Source: Asterias rubens (lineage: Eukaryota > Echinodermata > Asteroidea > Forcipulatida > Asteriidae). Taken from it: 64,000 nt of DNA. A model generated the notes under the pieces. It had not been told where the DNA came from and searched no databases. It was given only the letters and a program-made list of their open reading frames with translations. Location of the stretch: positions 14,652,385 to 14,716,384 of the forward strand of contig NC_047071.1 of assembly GCF_902459465.1 (NCBI RefSeq), in the 5' to 3' direction. The first letter of the stretch is position 1; every line of letters starts with the position of its first letter. This document shows positions 39,601 through 48,719 of this stretch, piece after piece. The translations under genes were made by a program, and so were the position numbers.

Positions 39601-40838
39601 GGAAGGTACACGCTTGGTAATTACTCAAAACAAATATTAACTTAAAAACTGACTTGTAACGAGCATTGGAGAGCTGCTGATAGTATAAAACATTGTGGGA
39701 AACAACTCCCTCCAAAATAACGTAATTTCTCACTAAAATAATAAAAGACTTCTAGCTCTTATCTGAAAGCACACAAATTCGTCCAACAATGGTGTTTTTT
39801 CTTTCATCATTTTCTCGCAAATTCGATGACCAATTGAGCCCAAATTTTCACAGGGTTGTTATTTTATGGTTATGATTGGATACACCAAGTGAGAAGACTG
39901 ATCTTTGACAATTAGCAAACGTGTACCCTCCCTTTAAGTAGATCAAAATGTTGAAGTACCATTTAAAGGAACTGGGAATGTTCGGTAAATACTCAAAATA
40001 CACACTAACATAAAACTTACTTGGTAACAAGAGCTTATGACAGTATAAAACATTGTGAGAAACGACTCTCTCGAAAAATAAATGCAGTTTTTTAGAAAAG
40101 GGTAATTTCTCACTAAAATATTTGAATCTGAGAAAGAGTGATACAGACCTACAGCCTTTCTGAGAGGCGCAGCATCTAAAAGCACACACATTTTTGCACA
40201 AATGACGTCAACTTAAATGGCAATAATAATGCTAATGGACTGGTTTGTCCTTTCATCATTTGCTTGCAACTTTCTTGTTTGAGAATTTGTGACATCAAAA
40301 TTGGCATGGAAAAGTGTCCGTATGGCGCCACCACTTTTTCATTTGATATGAAATAATATAGTATCTAATTTACCTCAATGAGATATCCCTTTTTGTAAAA
40401 AAGGGTGAAAAAGGGTGAAAAAGTGGTGGCGCCATACGGAACGTTATCCATTGGCATCACCACATTATACATACACTTCAGCTGTCTTATCATGTCATAA
40501 GCTGTTTGGGGCTGCTGTTTGATATTCTATTAGGATTCCCTCTATTATCTTCTTTACTTTTTCCGCCATAATTTAAAGAGGATTTATTTTAACCAGACCT
40601 CAAGTCAGAGGGGAGCCTCTGGAGAGTGGTCGAGATGTGTCCAATCAACACAATTCACACTACAATTTACAAACTGACATGATTATGATAAACTCTCACT
40701 CTCAGTTCCGTTTTATTTCAGAGGCAAAGGCCACTTTGACAACTCTGTCATCGGCTTAAAACAAACATGAACACTTCACAAGAAATGTGTATCCATCAAA
40801 AATTATATGGCTTTCAAAAACAACAAATGCTCACCCAT
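36679..40838 (-). CDS. KRTCAP2: KRTCAP2, oligosaccharyltransferase complex subunit
   Basis: Five coding exons on the minus strand: 40835-40838, 39410-39564, 38688-38751, 37664-37730, 36679-36784, 396 nt = 131 aa plus stop (human isoform 136 aa). Exon 1 carries only ATGG before a GTGAGC donor, completed by CT to give M-A-V-S-T-S. Recognisable family segments are STLLTISIFAGMQMFKNQL, SEWMTILGGFMGS, FESLMFGKGFQLKIFPE, HRVCVTTC and VAVYYINKIAQTKYAP; the C terminus is basic (QGKKRR). Hydrophobic stretches suggest three or four membrane helices. In the family this protein sits in the ER membrane and links the STT3A-type oligosaccharyltransferase to the translocon for N-glycosylation. All junctions are GT-AG and phases agree; the four-base first coding exon is inferred from the phase and donor, so is the least certain part. 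Confidence 0.93.
36835..37025. mobile_element. MITE family A, left half only
   Basis: tttaagccactggacacctt, cctgtgaaaacttggactca and ggtcatcgaagttgcaaaag match family A, but the right inverted repeat is missing. It lies in the last KRTCAP2 intron. Confidence 0.6.
37408..37535. mobile_element. Fold-back MITE, GATTTCACAAA arms
   Basis: ggggtcgatttcacaaagga at the left and ctatttgtgaaatccacccc at the right, with gttaggac palindromes inside; same family as 31114-31263. The flanking 37200-37400 and 37530-37620 segments look like SINE pieces (aagcaattatgg, tattgaacccaca). Confidence 0.75.
37862..38235. mobile_element. TTAA-flanked MITE, family D
   Basis: TTAAAGGATTTGGGTACTTT at the left and acaaaaagtacatagaccct at the right, with a centre similar to 17158-17535. 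Located in a KRTCAP2 intron. Confidence 0.72.
38444..38655. mobile_element. MITE family C, right half lost
   Basis: TTAAAGGAACACGTTGCCTT, then tcggtccagttggtc and the body of family C up to aaaatattgagtcaaaga. It stops about 33 bp from KRTCAP2 exon 38688-38751. Confidence 0.7.
38818..38917. repeat. 100-bp near-perfect hairpin
   Basis: ctttccatatctgtcttttg, attggtccaaggtgat and the complementary atcacctcggaccaatcaaa, acacagatatggaaag form a long inverted repeat. In a KRTCAP2 intron. Confidence 0.8.
38958..39310 (+). mobile_element. tRNA-derived SINE, family C, with internal duplication
   Basis: The head gtcatggccaagctgttaag and B-box-like gggttcaaatcccggtcgtg resemble a tRNA with a long variable arm. 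The body (ggcttcggactgatgataac, gtaaccctgtttcagcccta, agcccacaccttgaagtgg, cttgtgtgtctggcgac) recurs at 60525-60720. A 54-bp segment starting gtaaaaggggtaaccctg is tandemly doubled here. Confidence 0.72.
39595..39937. mobile_element. MITE family A variant with duplicated flank
   Basis: TTAAAGGGAAGGTACACGCT at the left and cgtgtaccctccctttaa at the right. The host sequence ttaagtagatcaaaatgttga is present on both sides, a flank duplication of about 22 bp, much longer than TTAA. It lies about 30 bp from the acceptor of KRTCAP2 exon 39410-39564. Confidence 0.75.
39963..40270. mobile_element. MITE family A relative, diverged
   Basis: tttaaaggaactgggaatgt, aaatactcaaaatacacact and tgggaaacgactctc-type sequence follow the family A order; the right terminus is not preserved. 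First KRTCAP2 intron. Confidence 0.5.
40313..40442. mobile_element. Fold-back MITE with CCGTATGGCGCCACCAC arms
   Basis: ccgtatggcgccaccacttt at the left pairs with aaagtggtggcgccatacgg at the right, about 130 bp in total, and the core is the reverse complement of that at 20285-20445. The copy is nearly intact. Confidence 0.85.
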
Positions 40839-41639
40839 TTTGAAGACGTTTTTGGCAGCAGACACAAACTACCGAAGCGACGAATTCCAAAGGGAAATGT
40901 ACCTGTCTGCGTTTGGACTATTGAGGGCGTTCAGTGTACATGTGGCAAAAGCTAGTTGCTCAGTGGCTGGCATGTGTTGCACGGTGCACACACCCATACA
41001 ATAAACTCCTCCGATATGCATCAACCATGCATCAACCAATGCTAAAATTAATGCTAAAATAATTAATATTCAAGATAGTAATAGTAAAAAAAAACATTGA
41101 AAGTCTCTCAGCCTCTTGAAAACCAATCAAATGTATTTTCAGACCACTAAACTTCAGATTTCTTTCCAATTTTGGCAGGTCAACTGTTTGAATGGAATCT
41201 TTTCAATTTTTTTGTTTTCGAAAACAACTTGCTGTAAGTTTTTCATGGAGCGCAGTTCTCCACTTTCCCTGCCTACAAACAAATAAAACACAACACAAAC
41301 AACAACAAAGTGGCAACATGGGCATTTTAACTCCAACTGTTTTTAATTTGGGGTTTTTTCTCATTATAGGCTAATCATGAGCGCCTGTCAGTAATCTGAC
41401 TCTAGGCTAGGCACGAGAGAGGGCGCTACATAAAATAAATCTGAAAAGGGACACATTCATCGGTCCACCAAGTCGCCATTTATATTTTCAATTTTTTGTA
41501 TAAATAGGGCCTACATGTAAAAAGTATTGGCTAAGTGCCATAAAGTGCTACCTTAGTATAAGCATAGGTGGCCTCCGCCTGCAAAAGACCAAAGTGCAAC
41601 CGTGACCGAATCGGCGGCTATGACTGAGATGAAAGCTAG

Positions 41640-42115
41640 AGCTGGATTTCCGCGTCACCATGTATTGTATAGGACGTCCTCACAACACCCTTAGCAACAG
41701 CCGTAGCCGTAGCCGTAGACGCCAATTTGGATTCGGCATCATGCACGGTCTCATGGAGGTAGTTCTGACTTCTTCTAATAAGCGCCCTCTTTTGATTCCC
41801 CTCCATTCCCACAGTCGGGTTGACAGAATCTCGGGGACAGATTTCACACGGGACACCGGTCTGGCAGGATATCATCTCCCCCCCCCTCCCCCACAGACGC
41901 TGCCCCACCCGCTCCACCCCCACGGCAAACCGAGTCAAATGTCTTTCGATATCGCCTTCTTTTTTTCCAAATTGGGGGGGGGGGGGGGGGGGTGGGGGGG
42001 GGGGGTTGGCAAAATCCCCGTGGCCAATGATTTCCCCAAAAGGTTGGAGGAAGAAAACAAGAACGCTACAAGGGGGGGTGGTTCAACCACCGTTACAAAA
42101 TAGGGCATACAAATA
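41640..42115. repeat. Low-complexity G-run and CCGTAG repeats
   Basis: gtagccgtagccgtagacgc near 41701, a C/CCT-rich block near 41878 and a 30-bp G-run at 41974-42005 broken by one T. Several long open frames here are produced by the low complexity and I do not regard them as genes. The whole interval 40840-42949 upstream of KRTCAP2 otherwise shows no recognisable coding sequence. Confidence 0.75.
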
Positions 42116-42599
42116 AATAAACTCACACAAAATACACAGTATTGCATTTGCAATTAATCAAGAGTTTATTACATCGATGAGATTAATAGGGACTTGGATT
42201 TTCTGAGTCCTACACATTATTGTAATTTGTGGTTTTCGATTCACAAAATGCTGTGGCTAGATATTGTTGGTATCCCGCTGTCATATCCGCCGGAACGTCG
42301 ACGGTTGAGGCTCGCAAGTGACCTTTATTGTTATATTCTTGAAAATTCTGCTTATTTTTTCAATCAGCATTACGTTGATAAAATCAATATGACCCTAACT
42401 TCTAAAGGGTTTGCAGCTTTGCATAGTGCGTGATAGGAAGTAACTATTACTAATAAACTTGCAATAGATTCCCAAGGCTGGCATTAGCCGCCATTTTTGT
42501 TTTATACGTGCCCTGCACGCTGCACTTTACAAAATGTAAGTCATCAAATATGGCGGTCATTGACGTCATGTGCAATCTAAACAACAATAAAATGTAGGT

Positions 42600-42700
42600 C
42601 TACAAATCTTCAGGAGGAGTGATGGCTCCGAAGAGAGAGAGCCGTTGGTTGGTACAAACGTTTCGAACTGTATACTCTTTCCGTCTTCCCAAACATTATG
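42600..42700 (-). repeat. Third copy of histone-hairpin repeat, variant loop
   Basis: Minus strand: GGGAAGACGGAAAGAGTATA, CAGTTCGAAACGTTTGTACC, then GGCTCTCTCTCTTCGGAGCC and ATCACTCC. The GGCTC/GAGCC stem is kept while the loop is enlarged, and the order matches copies at 6123 and 25900. Confidence 0.55.
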
Positions 42701-42949
42701 GACCCTTTGCATTGATAAAACGTGCACGCATAAAGGGCTATGATTGGCTGAGAGAATCGTACGCAGCACGTACGCGCGCGCACGTTCTATTGTTTTACAT
42801 CAAAGATGGTGGTCAATGACGTCATGTTCAATCCATCTTTAGACTCCCTTTAGAGATTTCCCCGCAAGTTTACCAGGACAGAAGCCAAAAATAACAATTG
42901 TCTAATTTTAAGAGTCTTGTGTTTGTGCTTATAGTATGGTCGTAATGTT

Positions 42950-45746
42950 TCATTGTCCTTTTTTTGAAAGTGCGTGCCACTGCGTGATTGGTCGACCCAG
43001 ATTACGTAACAAGTTTGTCCATTGGATAGTTTCACTGAGGCGTGTGGAGCCGATGCCGAACTGGACCTGGCCAATGGTGGTGTTCTTGCGGAAGGGCTTC
43101 CGGTGAACGATCCGGCAGACGACCATCAGGCCGTCTCGGATGTTCTGGGTCTCGTTAAGACGGAACGTGAAGGCATCTTTGAAGACGGGTGAGTTGGTCA
43201 GCCGCCTGACGCTCGACTGCCGTACGTCGGTGTCCAGACCACCACTGCTACCGACTTGGGTCAACTGGACTTCAACACAACAGTCTGAAATCAAAGGGAA
43301 TAAAGAGATGAATATTATTAATATTTATTCAGCACAATGTTTGAATTATTTTGGCTTCTTATAATATAATAGTGCGCATACGCTCCTGGCGCTGTAACAT
43401 ACAGTATTTCATGCCAGGACTACGTTTGAATTATGAGACATAATTATTATCACCATACTATGGTTTACAAGGTGCTGTAGCGAAATATGCTGCCAATCTA
43501 AACTAGGAACACCCGGTGAACCCCTTCTCTTTTCCATAACTGCACTTGATGCACGTTTGTCAACCGTTGGTTATTGTTGGTTTTCTCAATCTTTTGACAA
43601 TATAGACCTATCGGCAAGTCTTGCGAGCATTCGAACATTCAGGGACAATAATTAGAAAACTGAAAGTGAAATGTACATGAATTTTTTTGGAGATTCGCTG
43701 AAACTGGTTGTCTACAAAATTGCCACTTTATGATGCCTTTGAGAATTTCTTGGCTTGTTATACTTACTTGATCCACGTGACATGATGCCGTCAATCAGGT
43801 TCTGTGCTTTGACGACGACCACTGTGAGAACGCGGTTATTTGCTCTGTAACTCAAGCCTACATTCATCCTCTTAGGAACCTGTAAAAGTGGAACAATAAA
43901 AAAGACAAAGTTTAAGAAGGGGACCAAGAGGTATGGATTGGGCGCCTGACACGCACCTAAAACATAGGGATAATTCAAGTCTGGTTAATGATGGTATAAC
44001 GTCACTCAGTGGTGCTCATGGCGCTCCAACATTAAATGTTTCCTGAAAGGTTATTAGGAGCTGCGTTTCTAAAAGTATTTAGATCTAGTCTTATATTTAT
44101 GGTTTACAAAGTGTTGCGGCGCAATACGCAGCCAAAGAAATCAGGAACACTGTGGAGAAGAAAACCCTTCTTATTACTCAACACACGGGACCAACGGCTT
44201 AACGTCCCATCCGAAGGACGAATCGGCAATAATGGCCAAGTGTCACAACCGGGACTCGAACCCAGACGTAACTCTGCTGATCAGAAGCACCAGAGCTTAT
44301 ACACCAATATTATTATGTTTTATCATGAGAAGCGTAAACTTGTGGCATTGTGTTTAATATAAATATTAATGTCTGTGGTGTCTTTGATTTCTGGTGGTGA
44401 TTTTTTGTGCAATAAAATGGATTACAACTTACAGTAAAGTGTTTTTTGTGTTTCAAATCCTCTTTGACGTGTACGTATCCGTTCTGTTCCACCTCAGCAA
44501 GTCTCAGCCGGACCTCGCCGATGTTTGTCGAGTTCTTCAGGCGGAGTTTGCTGGCGAGTCCCTCCAAGAACACCTGAAGTCGTAGATGCGAATTTTTCAG
44601 AATGACGGGGCTGATGTTATGGAAAGCAAACTCTTCGTCGAAATAAGGGTCGGAAGTGTTCTTCGCCGTATTGGATTTCTGCACCTTGCAGAATGACTGG
44701 TTTATGCTCAGCTTCACGAACGAGCAGACCCTCTTCGGGAAAAGGGCATGTTGCGATCCGATGTTTTCACCGCGTATGAGGAGAACCATCAGCTGTCTTG
44801 CGGCGCGATCGTACCGTAGGCATATCTCGATGCCACCCATGTCCGTGGAGTATTGATCCTTGGTACCGTAAAGCTGCCGTGCACACGTTAGATGGAGCTC
44901 CTGTAGAGCCAGTGATCTCTTGTTATCCGGGTCTTCTTCGGGGAGATTTCGTCGGCAATGTTTGGTTGCGTGTCTACGAAGCACCGGACTCCCTTCGATT
45001 GAACTTTGGTCGGAGAGGTACTCGTCCCCATCGCTGTTTTGTTGATTGAGTAAATTTACGCCATTTCTCCTCGTTCTCTGTGTTTTGGCCCAGCTACGAC
45101 TTTGGTCGTTACTGTAAGATCTTGGAAAACGGAGTAAACCGTCTTCCGCTGAGGAGTCATCGTCGCTGTTCTCAGACGAATCCGTGTCTAGGTAGGTCCG
45201 GGAAGCGGGAAAAAGTCCACGACGAGTCGGGGTAGTGCGTCTGCCTTTTGCCGAGCCTGGCGAGTCGAACACGTTGTCAGTAAAACGGCATGTTTCCAGT
45301 TTATTAGACAGAACATTAGCTTTGGGTAAGAACATTGACTCTGTTCTGTTGGTCTTGGGAGAAGCCGAGAGCGTCGAGAATCCATACTTGGTGTAGTTTT
45401 TCGGTAGATGTCGAAGGGTCATAGCTAGGGTGTAGCCCGGATCGCTCGGGGTAAAACCATTGATGCAGTCGTTAGATTTGCCCTGGTGGTGATAGGGACT
45501 ACCGTGTACCGGTGAGGACATATCGTACTCATCGAGCATTGCAGAGCCCGAGGAATAGTCACTATCACTACTCCACTTACGGGAGGACCTCTTGCCAGCA
45601 GGACCCGTTCGAACTGGGCTACTCGCTTGACCCGGTCGGCGATGAGGAATCACAAACTTAGGTATGGTCTTTGGGGTTAAGACAGCCAGGAGCTGTGTGC
45701 TGCTACGTTTGACTAGCACTGGTGTGGTGTCAGGTGAGCTCTCCAT
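42950..45746 (-). CDS. Tandem C2-domain protein, synaptotagmin-like
   Basis: Three coding exons on the minus strand: 44433-45746, 43768-43879, 42950-43284, 1761 nt = 586 aa plus stop. An in-frame TAG nine bases before the ATG fixes the start. About 300 N-terminal residues are Ser/Arg/Asp-rich and apparently disordered (SSDSDYSSGSAMLDEYD), with no transmembrane segment. C2A starts near GGIEICLRYDRAARQLMVLL. C2B runs from MNVGLSYRANNRVLTVVVV to the terminal QWHALSKKGQ, close to the WHxL ending of synaptotagmins. The calcium-binding aspartates expected in loops 1 and 3 are not seen (for example GENIGSQHALFPKRV and EGLASKLRLKNSTN), so calcium-independent membrane or protein binding is likely. It could be a TC2N, Syt14/16 or divergent Syt-like orthologue; I do not name it. 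Confidence 0.85.
43990..44300 (-). mobile_element. tRNA-derived SINE, family A relative
   Basis: The B-box-like gggttcgagtcccggttgtg on the minus strand and the 3' gcgccatgagcaccactga edge match family A ends, with a partly different centre (gcggcgcaatacgcagcc). In the first intron of the C2 gene. Confidence 0.55.
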
Positions 45747-46105
45747 TTTATGCTAGAGTATCTGCTGGAGTATTCAAAAGGAAGTTGTGCCGTGAGTTGC
45801 TGAGACGCCTTTCTTATATACTGCCGATGACCTCCGGTATCTGAAGGATGTATGTTTGCCTACGTGTGCTGATGCTCACCCGCGTATGCAAAAATAAAGG
45901 CGGGGAAAGAAAAGAAAAACAGAAAACAAAGAACAGAAAAGTGCAACCAACGTATGTCCAATTAGCCTGCGCAATATGGATTAACATGAATCTGTGCACG
46001 CTGTTGTGCGACCGACACTTTTAAAAGGGTGTTCATTCACTGATTGGCTTCCTCTCTGGTGATGCCAAGTGAACATGCGCACTAATGATACAAAATAAAC
46101 TGCTT

Positions 46106-46259
46106 TAAGGCCGAGTTATAGTCGGTCGCGCGATGGTCGGGCGTCGGAAATCTTGACGCGCGATCATAAAAAGACATGGTTTTTAGGCCTCAGTCTTAGG
46201 ATTGCGCACAAGTCTTCCGTCGCGCGACCATCGCGCGACCGACTATAAACCGGCCTTAA
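46106..46259. mobile_element. Fold-back MITE, GGTCGCGCGATGGTCG arms
   Basis: ttatagtcggtcgcgcgatg at the left and catcgcgcgaccgactataa at the right, bounded by aaggccg/cggcctt. A 154-bp CpG-rich hairpin upstream of the C2 gene. Confidence 0.85.
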
Positions 46260-46875
46260 AGCGCGCACGTGCTGCACGCGCGCCACGCTGCCTGGCTGGG
46301 TCGCGACGTTTTGTACGCGAGAGAGCATTAAACTCATTGGGAGTCTTTTTATGCGAATTCAAAGTGTTTTCATGAATGATTTTAACCACTTTTCATGACA
46401 AAAAAAAATTATCAACAAAACATTAAAATGCCTAACAAATGCCATACCTAACTTTAACGAGTTATATATTATAAAATGTACAGCATAAATCAAGTGTTTT
46501 TCACATGATGAATACATAAATTGAATTTAATGACGTCAAAGTGAACCACTTTGATTCTTTGGACCACGATTATCTCCAAGCATTGGCCGTCGTCTTCGAT
46601 TCATTGTTTTACATCAAAGATTGTGGTCAATGACGTCATGTTCAATCCATCAAAAGACCTATCTTTTGCAACGTCACAACCCGAGTTTTTGCCAACCCAG
46701 GTTGGAAAACTATGAAAAGCCATAAATGCAAATCAAAAACAGATCGCTATTGGGTTGTAACAGTGTTACAAAAATATTCAAACATTGTGTTGATTGTGTT
46801 GAAAAACAACTAATTATGGGAGGTTTTTATCTAATTGAAAGTTTGCAGAAATCATGAATTTGGTTAAAACATCTG

Positions 46876-47258
46876 TTAAAGGCAGTGTACACTGTTGGTA
46901 ATTACTCAAAATAATTATTAGCATAAAACCTTGTTTGGTAACGAGTAATGGGAGCTGTTGGTGGTATAAAACATTGTGAGAAACGGCTCCCTCTGAAGTA
47001 ACGTAGTTTTCGAGAAAGAAGTAATTTTCCACGAATTTGATTTCGAGACCTCAGATTTAGAATTTGAAGTCTCGAAATCAAGCATCTGAAAGCACACAAC
47101 TTCGTGTGACGAGGTTGTTTTTTCTTTCATTATTATCTCGCAACTACGACGACCGATTTAGCTCAAATTCACAGGTTTGTTATTTTATGCGTATGTTGAG
47201 GAGGAGATACACAAAGTGAGAAGACTGGTCTTTGACAATTACCAATAGTGTCCAGTGA
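46876..47258. mobile_element. TTAA-flanked MITE, family A
   Basis: TTAAAGGCAGTGTACACTGT at the left; the right end accaatagtgtccagtg lacks the final TTAA. The gagacctcagatttagaatt palindrome is intact. Confidence 0.75.
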
Positions 47259-48116
47259 ATACGATTGTGAATGTTTAACAAACATTCGGCCGTCTGCCCG
47301 TCAAGGCGGTTTGTTTCTCAACCAAAGAAACGTCTATTTGGGATAAACGGATTTCAACTGGGTTCAAGAATTGACCCCCTTCGCCTGACATCATCACATC
47401 CGGGAGTTTGGCAATCAATATTGGCGGCTATATAGCTACGGCTATGATAGTCTTGGAGTCAAGTCTGTAATTATTAAGCGCGGATTAGTCACGGGGACGG
47501 TACACACATAATCGCACTGAGACTGTTGCATGAACGGCAGAATGTGTTGGTAACAAATAGTCAACGCCTAACGACATGTCTACAAGTCTACGGCTACGAC
47601 TGTTGTACATGGAGTTGCAAAGCACGATATCTAGCCATAGCCGTAGCTGAAGCCGCTTCTTCAAACACGGCTAAAGTTTATTGGGCATTTGGTTTATGAC
47701 GATGCAACATTGATTCCAAAATGGGTAGCCATACCCAGACGGGTACACACTAGCTAGTCACATGCTAGCTAGTCAGTGCAGCTGGCTGCAAGGTGTAAAT
47801 ATCCCAATTGATAACAAACCGTACTTTTCACCAAATATAGAACTCACTTTAAGAAAAAAATCATCAAAAAAACAAAAACAAAAACAAAAAAACACCCGAT
47901 TGGTTTTTCTTTATACCTCTGCGTGAGTTTATTAAAAATAAAAAGTACACAGTTATTGTTTGAATTGATATTAAAACAAGTGACACAATTTTTTTGTTCC
48001 AATAATATACATAAACATAGTCTCATAATTGTTTCAATACCAATGGAAATATCTTTCAAAACATTATTTTTCTTGTTTAACTTTTGTTTCCTCATTATTA
48101 TCTCCTCGATTTGTTT

Positions 48117-48148
48117 AACCATGGAGGCTAATTTATTCCTCCATGGTT
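48117..48148. repeat. Short palindrome ACCATGGAGG...CCTCCATGGT
   Basis: accatggaggctaattt followed by attcctccatggt; counterpart of the palindrome at 20553-20580. Confidence 0.65.
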
Positions 48149-48473
48149 TAACCACCGAGTTATCCCAAACCCCTAGGCTCTTTATATGGAATTCCATAAC
48201 ATAGAAACTGGTAACAACTTTAAGTACTTTCTGTCACATGAAAGTTGCAAGTTTTTACTTGAAGCTAAATATGAAATGTCATATTTTTTAAGTATCTCAA
48301 AGACACTCATAAAAATGTATGAAACTCATAACTTTGTAAACTTCAATTGAGTCTAAATACTTGAGATCATAACTCAAAAATGTTTTTACCATTACGTAAT
48401 TTGTCGTTCTTAAACATGTAGCAGACAACCTTGAAAGCGCTAGAGAAGGTTTTTTTTACGTCACTCATCTGTA

Positions 48474-48708
48474 AGGCCCTTTTCGAAACTATTTTTTTTT
48501 CATAATCATCTTAATATAATGTAAATTATATCACTTTTCTTTGTGTGTGGTAAAACAAAAGGTATGATATGGTAAAACCATGGAGGTAGGTTAAAACCAC
48601 GGCTTCGGCTTTGGATTCGGCTTTAAGTTCCATCTTCGCGTCAAGCTCAGGCCAAGCTAGCCTAAGCCGAATCCAAAGCCGAAGCCGTGGTTTCGAAAAG
48701 GGCCTAAG
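48474..48708. mobile_element. Fold-back element, GGCCCTTTTCGAAAC ends
   Basis: aaggcccttttcgaaact at the left and gtttcgaaaagggcctaag at the right. Inside, aaccacggcttcggctttgg and ccaaagccgaagccgtggtt form a second long hairpin. Confidence 0.78.
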
Positions 48709-48719
48709 AATTGCATGCC

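Noticed and set aside
40767-41004. Two overlapping plus-strand frames opposite the KRTCAP2 start
   Set aside because: No recognisable domain and two frames compete; more likely the antisense of the KRTCAP2 5' UTR and promoter.
41660-42116. Long plus-strand open frames with Gly- and Pro-rich stretches
   Set aside because: Generated by G- and C-homopolymers; no splice or domain support and a competing frame on each strand.
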